Shown here in pieces: positions 56,233 through 64,000 of a stretch of 64,000 nucleotides of DNA; within the stretch, counting starts at the first letter, position 1, and the number at the start of each line of letters is the position of its first letter. A model generated the notes under the pieces. It was not told the DNA's origin. It saw only the letters and a program-made list of their open reading frames with translations, and ran no database searches. The translations under genes were made by a program, and so were the position numbers. Location of the stretch: NCBI RefSeq assembly GCF_005795905.1, contig NZ_VAWE01000001.1, forward strand, positions 6,499,001-6,563,000, written 5' to 3'. The DNA is from Streptomyces marianii. Lineage in GTDB: Bacteria; Actinomycetota; Actinomycetes; Streptomycetales; Streptomycetaceae.

Positions 56233-57159
56233 ATGGAGCTGGACGGGAGGGTCGCGGTCGTCACCGGCGGAACGCGCGGTGTCGGCGCGGGCATCGCAAG
56301 GGCGTTCCTGGCGGCCGGGGCGGACGTCGTCGTCTGCGCCCGCAGACCACCCGGCGCACCCGTCGCCTCCGCAGGACGCACGGCCCGGTTCCTGCCCGTC
56401 GACCTGCGGGAGCCGGCGGCCGTCGACGACTTCCTCGCCGAGGTCGCCCGCAGCCACGGCCGGCTCGACGCCCTGGTCAACAACGCCGGCGGGGCGCCGT
56501 ACCGGCTGCTGCGGGACGGCGGCCCGGCGCGGCACGCGCGGGTGCTGGAACTGAACCTGGTCGCACCGCTGACGGTCTCGCTCGCCGCGCACGGACTGCT
56601 GCGCGCCGCACGCGGGTGCGTGGTGATGGTCGGCAGCGTGAGCGCGACCCGGCCGTCGCCGGGAACCGCCGCCTACGGAGCGGCCAAGGCGGGGCTGGAG
56701 AGCCTCGCCCGGTCCATGGCGGTGGAGTGGGCGCCGGAGGTCCGGGTGAACACGGTCGTGCCCGGAATGGTGCGCACGGAACTGTCGCACCTGCACTACG
56801 GCGACGAGCAGGGGGTCGCGGCGGTGGGCCGCACCGTACCGCTGGGCCGGCTCGCCGAACCGGGCGAGATCGGCGACGCGGCCGTGTTCCTCGCGTCCCC
56901 AAGGGCGGCGTACATCAGCGGGGCGTCCCTGCTGGTCCACGGAGGAGGGGAGCGCCCCGCGTTCCTCGGCGCCGCGACGGTCAACGGGGGCGGGTCGGGC
57001 GGCGGGCCCGCGGTCGCCGGTGGGGCGGTGGTGGACGGCGCCAGGGCCGGGGTGGACCGCGACCGGTCCGGTGCGGGCGGCGAAGGGCCCGGTGCGGGCG
57101 GCGCCGCGGGCAGGACGGCCTGCGCCCCCGCGAGGGCCGCCGACGACAAGGAGGGCTGA
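56233..57159 (+). CDS. SDR-family dehydrogenase (Rv3549c-like) with Gly-rich tail
   Basis: A 308-residue short-chain dehydrogenase/reductase. Cofactor motif TGGTRGVGAG at 11-20, LVNNAGG, catalytic Ser in GSVSATRPSPG and Tyr148-x3-Lys152 in AAYGAAKAG. The position, divergent from echA20, is that of Rv3549c in the mycobacterial KstR2 regulon, so a role in C/D-ring oxidation is likely; the exact step is not settled. The last 50 residues or so after LLVHGGGERPAFL are a Gly/Ala/Arg-rich extension absent from the usual 255-260-residue enzyme. The downstream SDR starts 1 base after its stop. Confidence 0.82.
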   Translation: MELDGRVAVVTGGTRGVGAGIARAFLAAGADVVVCARRPPGAPVASAGRTARFLPVDLREPAAVDDFLAEVARSHGRLDALVNNAGGAPYRLLRDGGPARHARVLELNLVAPLTVSLAAHGLLRAARGCVVMVGSVSATRPSPGTAAYGAAKAGLESLARSMAVEWAPEVRVNTVVPGMVRTELSHLHYGDEQGVAAVGRTVPLGRLAEPGEIGDAAVFLASPRAAYISGASLLVHGGGERPAFLGAATVNGGGSGGGPAVAGGAVVDGARAGVDRDRSGAGGEGPGAGGAAGRTACAPARAADDKEG

Positions 57160-57160
57160 G

Positions 57161-58084
57161 ATGAACGCAGTTGCCGGGATCTGCCGTGACCGGGTGGTGG
57201 CCGTGACGGGTGCGGGCCGTGGGCTGGGGCGCGCACACGCGCTGGCGTTCGCGGCGGAGGGCGCGCGGGTCGTGGTCAACGACCTGGGAGTCGGGCCGGA
57301 CGGCACCCCTGTCGGGGACAGCCCGGCCGGCCGGGTCGTCGAGGAGATCCGCGCGCGGGGCGGCGAGGCGGTGCCCCACTCGGGCGACGTGGCCTCGGCC
57401 GAGGGAGCCGCCTCGCTGGTGGCGACGGCGCTCGGCTCCTTCGGGCGGCTCGACACGCTCGTCAACAACGCCGGCTTCCTGCGCGACCGGATGCTGGTCA
57501 ACCTCGACGAGGACGACTGGGACGCCGTGGTGCGGGTCCATCTGAAGGGCCACTTCCTGCCCCTGAGGCACGCGGCGGTCCACTGGCGGGCCGAGACCCG
57601 GGCGGGGCGCGAGCCCTCGGCCCGCGTCGTCAACACCTCCAGCGGGGCGGGCCTGCTGGGCTCGGTCGGCCAGGGGGGCTACAGCGCGGCCAAGGCCGGC
57701 ATCGTGGGCCTGACCCTCGTCGCGGCGGCGGAACTGTCGCGCTACGGCGTCCAGGTCAACGCCATCGCCCCGGCCGCGCGGACGCGCATGACGGAGCGGA
57801 CCTTTGCCGAGGCGATGGCGGCGCCGGAGGACCCCGGAGCCTTCGACGCGATGGCGCCGGAGAACGTCTCGCCCCTGGTGGTGTGGCTGGGCTCGACGCC
57901 GTCCGCGGGCGTGACCGGCCGGGTCTTCGAGGCGGAGGCGGGCCGGATCACGGTCATGGAGGGCTGGCGGCGGGGCCCCACGGCCGACCGCGGTGCCCGC
58001 TGGACCCCGGCGGAGGCGGGGGAGGAGGCACTGAGACTCCTCGCGGAGGGGACGCCGCCGCAGCCGGTGTACGGGGCGCGGTAG
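57161..58084 (+). CDS. SDR-family dehydrogenase (Rv3548c-like)
   Basis: A 307-residue short-chain dehydrogenase of the longer, multifunctional-enzyme-type class. Cofactor motif TGAGRGLGRAHALAF, NDLGVGPDG loop, LVNNAGFLRDRML, catalytic Ser in NTSSGAGLLGS and Tyr/Lys in GGYSAAKAG. The C-terminal extension MEGWRRGPTADRGARWTPAE is normal for this class. It matches the place of Rv3548c in the mycobacterial regulon. An AAGGAGG ribosome site overlaps the end of the previous gene, so both SDRs are one operon under the operator at 56186. Confidence 0.85.
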   Translation: MNAVAGICRDRVVAVTGAGRGLGRAHALAFAAEGARVVVNDLGVGPDGTPVGDSPAGRVVEEIRARGGEAVPHSGDVASAEGAASLVATALGSFGRLDTLVNNAGFLRDRMLVNLDEDDWDAVVRVHLKGHFLPLRHAAVHWRAETRAGREPSARVVNTSSGAGLLGSVGQGGYSAAKAGIVGLTLVAAAELSRYGVQVNAIAPAARTRMTERTFAEAMAAPEDPGAFDAMAPENVSPLVVWLGSTPSAGVTGRVFEAEAGRITVMEGWRRGPTADRGARWTPAEAGEEALRLLAEGTPPQPVYGAR

Positions 58085-58088
58085 CCGG

Positions 58089-58132
58089 CCCCGCCGGCCG
58101 GACCCGGGTGCCCGGGCCCGGTGACGGCGGGG
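58089..58132. terminator. Nested hairpin between SDR and HExxH genes
   Basis: An outer stem CCCCGCCG/CGGCGGGG (58089-58096 with 58125-58132) encloses an inner CCCGGG-N2-CCCGGG hairpin. It follows the SDR stop by 4 bases in the convergent gap and probably ends that operon. The remaining 58133-58229 shows nothing else I can name. Confidence 0.65.
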
Positions 58133-58229
58133 CGCGGTCAGGGGCGCCGGCGCGGGCGCTCGCGACAGGATGACCGCCGCCCGTGGTCCGCTGCCTGTCG
58201 TTCGGTGTGGCGGGGTGACGGAAGCTCCC

Positions 58230-60167
<1,938 letters not shown>

Positions 60168-60216
60168 CCAGGCCGGGCGCCCCTCGCGCCGCACCGGCCG
60201 CGCACTGACCTGAGGG

Positions 60217-60268
60217 CGCGGCGGGGAAGCCGTCGCCGGCACCGCCGGCGTACGTCCTCCCCGCCGCG
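60217..60268 (+). terminator. Large two-part hairpin after sprT
   Basis: An 11-bp perfect outer stem (60217-60227 with 60258-60268) encloses a 7-bp GC hairpin (60234-60240 with 60244-60250). It starts 50 bases after the sprT stop and is its likely terminator. Confidence 0.7.
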
Positions 60269-60711
60269 TTCCAGCTCCGGCACCGACAGCTCGTCGGTCA
60301 CCTCGCGCCAGGCCGGACACGAACGGCGACTCCTACGGCGCCGCCGACCGGTACCGGCCCCGGGTAAAGCCGTGGACCCAGCCGAATGCCCGCGCCAAGC
60401 ACGGCAGTTCCAGCGCCGCGTCCCCGGGGAAGCCGCCTCCGCGACCGCCCGGTACAGCCCGGACAAGCCCCGCAGTGCCCCGTCCCGCCCGCCGCCCCCA
60501 GCCGGCGCCGCCGCCGGGCCCCAGCCCCCGTCCCGACGAGCCACGACGACCCCGCCCGCTGCGCCCGGCCGTTCACCCACCGTGCCTGCACCGCTGCGAC
60601 CCGCTTCCGCGAACGGCAGGGTCGGAGCGTCCCCGGCGGCCGGAGCGACCGCGTCCCGGATCCCGAACACCCCCCGACCGTCACCCCCCGGCCGACGTAA
60701 GCTCACACTCC
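60269..60711. other. Spacer between sprT terminator and chorismate mutase
   Basis: About 440 bases of Pro/Arg-coding-like, C-rich sequence with several overlapping open frames but no supported ribosome site or conserved product. I see no RNA gene or clear repeat. The chorismate mutase promoter should be near the right end. Confidence 0.4.
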
Positions 60712-61050
60712 ATGACCACCAGCGAGACGAGCGGCACCGACGACTCCGTCCTGGCCGAGCTCACCAGGCTGCGCGAAAGCATCGACAACATCGACGCGGC
60801 CGTCGTCCACATGCTCGCCGAGCGCTTCAAATGCACCCAGCAGGTCGGCCACCTCAAGGCCGAACACGATCTCCCGCCCGCCGACCCGGCCCGCGAGGCC
60901 CGCCAGATCGCCCGGCTGCGCCGGCTCGCCGAGAGCGCCAAGCTCGACCCCGGCTTCGCCGAGAAACTCCTGAACTTCATCATCGCCGAGGTCATCCGTC
61001 ACCACGAGCAGATCGCCGACACCCCCGGCGCCGCCACCGGCAAAGGCTGA
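60712..61050 (+). CDS. Chorismate mutase (AroQ type)
   Basis: Rearranges chorismate to prephenate, the entry to phenylalanine and tyrosine. The 112-residue all-helical product has the AroQ pattern: LTRLRESIDNIDAAVVHMLAERFKCTQQVGHLKA with the N-terminal Arg and Lys of the active site, then DPAREARQIARLRRLAESA and FAEKLLNFIIAEVIRHHEQI. No prephenate dehydratase domain is fused. It competes with TrpE, also encoded in this window, for chorismate. No signal peptide, so it is the cytosolic form. The gene stands 53 bases before pepN. Confidence 0.9.
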   Translation: MTTSETSGTDDSVLAELTRLRESIDNIDAAVVHMLAERFKCTQQVGHLKAEHDLPPADPAREARQIARLRRLAESAKLDPGFAEKLLNFIIAEVIRHHEQIADTPGAATGKG

Positions 61051-61103
61051 TCAACACACATACCCCCGTGTACGGGACCGGGGCCATCGGGCAGCATGGC
61101 CCC

Positions 61104-63599
61104 ATGCCCGTACTCACGCATGACGAAGCGCAGACCCGAGCCCAGCTCCTGGACGTCCGCCGCTACTCGGTCGAACTCGACCTCACCACCGGCGAGACCT
61201 TCGCTTCACGCACCGTCATCGAGTTCACCGCCCGCGCCGCCGGCGACACCTTCGTCGAACTCAAGCCCGCGGCCCTGCGCTCGGCGACCCTCGACGGACA
61301 GCACCTCGCCCCGGAGAAGCTCGTCGACAACCGGCTCCCGCTCACCGGGCTCACCGAGGGAGAGCACGAGCTGCGCATCGACGCCACCATGCGCTACTCC
61401 CGCACGGGCGAGGGCATGCACCGCTTCACCGACCCCGCCGACGGCGAGACGTACGTCTACACCCAGCTCTTCCTCGACGACGTGCAGCGCGTCTTCGCCG
61501 CCTTCGACCAGCCCGACCTCAAGGCGGTCTTCGAACTGTCGGTGACCGCCCCCGAGGGCTGGACCGTCCTCGCCAACGGCGTCACCACCGACCACGGCGA
61601 CGGCCGCTGGACCGCCGCACCCACCCCCCGCATCTCCACCTACCTCGTCGCCGTCGCCGCCGGACCCTGGCACTCCGTACGCACCGAGCACCGGGGCCTG
61701 CCCTTCGGCATCCACTGCCGCCGCTCCCTCGCCCGCCACCTGGACGAGGACGCGGACGAGATCCTCGACATCACGCGGCAGTGCTACGACCGCTACCACG
61801 AGAAGTTCGAGGAGCCCTACCCCTTCGACTCCTACGACCAGGCCTTCGTACCCGAGTTCAACGCCGGCGCCATGGAGAACCCCGGACTCGTCACCTTCCG
61901 CGACGAGTTCGTCTACCGCTCCGCCGTCACCGACACCGAACGCCAGACCCGTGCCATGGTCATCGCCCACGAGATGGCCCACATGTGGTTCGGCGACCTC
62001 GTCACGCTCCGCTGGTGGGACGACATCTGGCTGAACGAGTCCTTCGCCGAGTACATGGGCTACCAGACCCTCACCGAGGCCACCCGCTTCACCGACACCT
62101 GGACCGACTTCGCCATCGGCCGCAAGTCCTGGGGATACGACGCCGACCAGCGCCCCTCCACCCATCCCGTCGCCCCCGACCCGGACAAGGTCCCCGACAC
62201 CGCCTCCGCGCTGCTCAACTTCGACGGCATCTCCTACGCCAAGGGCGCCTCCGCGCTCCGCCAACTGGTCGCCTGGCTCGGCGAGAAGGACTTCCTCGCC
62301 GGGATCAACATCCACTTCGCGCGCCACCGCTTCGGCAACGCCACCCTCGCCGACTTCATCGACTCCCTCGCCGAGGCCACCGACCGCGACGTGCACACCT
62401 GGGCCGCCACCTGGCTGCGCACCACCGGCGTGGACACCCTCACACCGCGGATCACCACGGGCACCGGCACCTGGCGCCTCGACATCGACCAGGACGGAAG
62501 CCGGCCGCACCGCATCGCCGTCGGCGCCTACGACCGCGACCCCGTCGACGACCGCGCGCTCGTCCTGCGCGAACGCTTCGAGACCGACGTGCCCCAGGCC
62601 GAGAGCGGCACCGTCCGCACCGGCCGCCGCCCCGACCTCGTCGTCCTCAACGACGGCGACCTCACCTACGCCAAGATCCGCCTCGACTCCGCGTCCGAGG
62701 AACCGGCCCTGCGCGGTCTCTCCGGTATCCCCGACGCGCTCACCCGCGCCGTCGTCTGGAACAGCCTCCGCGACATGGTCCGCGACGGCAGGCTCGAACC
62801 CGCCGCATACCTGGAGACCGCCCGCGCCCACCTCCCGCACGAGCGCGACCTCGCCGTCGTCCAGGGCGTCCTCGCGTTCGCCCGGGCCCAGATCGCCGAC
62901 CGCTACCTCACGCCCGGGGAACGCCCCGCCGCGCTCGCCCTGCTCACCGGCCTCACCCGCGACCTCATCCGCCGCACCGAGGACGGCAGCCACCCCGACC
63001 TCCGCCTCACCGCCGTACGCCACTTCATCGACGCCGCCGCGCACCCCAACGGACTCCACGACTGGCTCGCCGACGGCAGCGTGCCCGGCGGCCCCGCCCT
63101 CGACGCCGAGCTGCGCTGGCGCGTCCTCGGCCGGCTCGCCGTCCTCGGCGCCACCGACGAGGCCGAGATCGCGGCGGAACTCGACCGCGATCCCAGCGCC
63201 ACCGGGCAGGAGGGCGCCGCCCGCTGCCGTGCCGCGCTGCCCACCCCGGAGGCGAAGGCGGCCGCGTGGTCCCGGCTGTTCGACACCGACGACCTGTCCA
63301 ACTATGTCTTCGCCGCGACCGCGCAGGGCTTCTGGCAGGCCGAACAGGCCGAACTCGTCAGCGCGTACGTGCCGCGCTTCTTCCCGGCGGCCGTCGCCCT
63401 CGCCGACCGGCGCGGGCCCGCGATCGCGGAAGCGGCCGGGCGCTACGCCTTCCCCCTCCACGCCGTGGACGCGCAGACGCTGCGCCTCGGCGAGGAGTGC
63501 CTGCGCGACGCGACGATGATCCCGCTGCTCCGGCGCAAGCTGGTGGACCAACTGGACGACCTGCGGCGGGCGCTGGGGGTGCGCGGGCACGGCGCGTAG
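61104..63599 (+). CDS. pepN: Aminopeptidase N
   Basis: Zinc-dependent M1 aminopeptidase that removes N-terminal residues from peptides in the cytosol. The 831-residue product has the exopeptidase motif GAMEN (255-259), the zinc site HEMAH at 289-293 with the third ligand Glu312 in LNESFAEYMGY, and the C-terminal ERAP1-like helical domain. The end LLRRKLVDQLDDLRRALGVR is typical. The ATG at 61104 fits the family N-terminus; the longer open frame upstream covers the chorismate mutase gene in another frame. A 12-bp hairpin follows. Confidence 0.96.
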   Translation: MPVLTHDEAQTRAQLLDVRRYSVELDLTTGETFASRTVIEFTARAAGDTFVELKPAALRSATLDGQHLAPEKLVDNRLPLTGLTEGEHELRIDATMRYSRTGEGMHRFTDPADGETYVYTQLFLDDVQRVFAAFDQPDLKAVFELSVTAPEGWTVLANGVTTDHGDGRWTAAPTPRISTYLVAVAAGPWHSVRTEHRGLPFGIHCRRSLARHLDEDADEILDITRQCYDRYHEKFEEPYPFDSYDQAFVPEFNAGAMENPGLVTFRDEFVYRSAVTDTERQTRAMVIAHEMAHMWFGDLVTLRWWDDIWLNESFAEYMGYQTLTEATRFTDTWTDFAIGRKSWGYDADQRPSTHPVAPDPDKVPDTASALLNFDGISYAKGASALRQLVAWLGEKDFLAGINIHFARHRFGNATLADFIDSLAEATDRDVHTWAATWLRTTGVDTLTPRITTGTGTWRLDIDQDGSRPHRIAVGAYDRDPVDDRALVLRERFETDVPQAESGTVRTGRRPDLVVLNDGDLTYAKIRLDSASEEPALRGLSGIPDALTRAVVWNSLRDMVRDGRLEPAAYLETARAHLPHERDLAVVQGVLAFARAQIADRYLTPGERPAALALLTGLTRDLIRRTEDGSHPDLRLTAVRHFIDAAAHPNGLHDWLADGSVPGGPALDAELRWRVLGRLAVLGATDEAEIAAELDRDPSATGQEGAARCRAALPTPEAKAAAWSRLFDTDDLSNYVFAATAQGFWQAEQAELVSAYVPRFFPAAVALADRRGPAIAEAAGRYAFPLHAVDAQTLRLGEECLRDATMIPLLRRKLVDQLDDLRRALGVRGHGA

Positions 63600-63661
63600 G
63601 GCGGGCGCGTTGCGGGTGCGCGGCGCGTGGAGGGGGCGCCGCGCCGCCCCCCGCGCGGGCA

Positions 63662-63691
63662 CCCGTCGCCGGGCCCCGCCCCGGCGACGGG
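63662..63691 (+). terminator. Hairpin terminator after pepN
   Basis: A perfect 12-bp stem (63662-63673 with 63680-63691) with a 6-nt loop, about 62 bases after the pepN stop. The following 63692-63870 holds no supported gene; two loosely similar segments of about 60 bases occur near 63722-63770 and 63780-63835. Confidence 0.7.
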
Positions 63692-63874
63692 CGGCCCCGT
63701 GGCGCGGTGCCTCGTGCCCGCACGGAATCGGAACCTCTCGTACTGGCGTCCGTGGCGGTGATTCCGTCGTGCGGGAGGCGGAACGTCCTCGTATCGGCGC
63801 CTGTGCGGAGATCGCGTCGCCCGAGTGCGGTTCCGTCGCCGGGGGTCGGTCCCGCATTCGCCCCTGGACCGTGG

Positions 63875-64000
63875 CGCGTTGAGCGGGGCGGTTCTGTACC
63901 TGCCGGGCGTGATGCTGTGCCGGACTGTTCGACACTCCGGCGCGTTGCCCGGGGCGGTTCTGTACCTGCCGGGCGTGATGCTGTGTCGGACCGTTCGACA
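63875..64000. repeat. 66-bp tandem repeat cut by right window edge
   Basis: A 66-base unit at 63875-63940 is repeated from 63941 to the end of the window (60 bases present) with about five differences. The shared part includes GGGGCGGTTCTGTACCTGCC and a GTGATGCTGTG word. More copies may lie beyond the edge. No coding frame is supported. Confidence 0.8.

Noticed and set aside
61206..63935. A 909-codon open frame on the minus strand opposite pepN
   Set aside because: It mirrors a certain gene; the translation is Gly/Val/Glu/Arg-rich with no motif or ribosome site.

Overview
This 64 kb window is very GC-rich actinobacterial chromosome. Codon use, many GTG starts, 4-base stop/start overlaps and the gene order his operon - hisI/trpE - trpC-trpM-trpB-trpA - lgt - gltB-gltD point to Streptomyces. 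A PriA in place of separate HisA and TrpF, a TrpM, HGxxPAAW and TIGR02234 proteins, and a close homologue of Streptomyces griseus trypsin support this. I see no tRNA, rRNA, CRISPR array, transposase, integrase or prophage gene; it reads as core and near-core chromosome.

Layout. (1) 1-6.2 kb: end of an ABC-2 permease gene, a DUF2567 membrane protein, a 24-residue ribosomal protein gene (bL37) with a near-perfect ribosome site and a 16-bp terminator, a YbaK deacylase, a Lon-substrate-binding-domain protein, a helical-repeat protein and a pentapeptide-like membrane protein. (2) 6.4-20 kb: hisD-C-B-(54-aa membrane protein)-H-priA-ridA-hisF, then hisI, trpE, three small membrane proteins, trpC, trpM, trpB, trpA, ending at a 13-bp hairpin. 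(3) 20-22.2 kb: membrane-anchored DsbA-like thioredoxin and lgt. (4) 22.5-31.5 kb, minus strand: an operon of four different ADP-ribosylglycohydrolase (DraG-type) paralogues plus a ribokinase, followed by a CaiB-type CoA-transferase and a CitE-type CoA lyase. (5) 31.7-38.9 kb: a VIT-family Fe/Mn transporter and glutamate synthase gltB-gltD. (6) 39-45.4 kb: a VWA protein flanked by two unrelated tandem-repeat blocks, a split-barrel flavin protein, a pair of DUF4139 proteins, and a third tandem-repeat block. (7) 45.4-58.1 kb: a steroid C/D-ring (HIP) catabolic cluster - two acyl-CoA dehydrogenases, ipdF, kstR2, fadA6, ipdC, ipdB, ipdA, echA20 and two SDRs - in the same relative order as the mycobacterial KstR2 regulon, but with a cold-shock gene and a DEAD-box helicase inside it. 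Two matching palindromic operators lie in its two divergent promoter regions. (8) 58.2-64 kb: an HExxH protein with a C-terminal zinc ribbon, secreted trypsin sprT, chorismate mutase, aminopeptidase N, and a 66-bp tandem repeat running off the right edge.

How it fits together. The his and trp genes share PriA, which does both the HisA and TrpF isomerisations; chorismate mutase and trpE draw on the same chorismate pool; GltBD supplies the glutamate that HisC and the other transaminases use. The steroid-ring cluster looks like a self-contained regulon under KstR2. The least understood parts are the four-paralogue ADP-ribosylglycohydrolase/ribokinase operon and the three tandem-repeat blocks around the VWA and DUF4139 genes.
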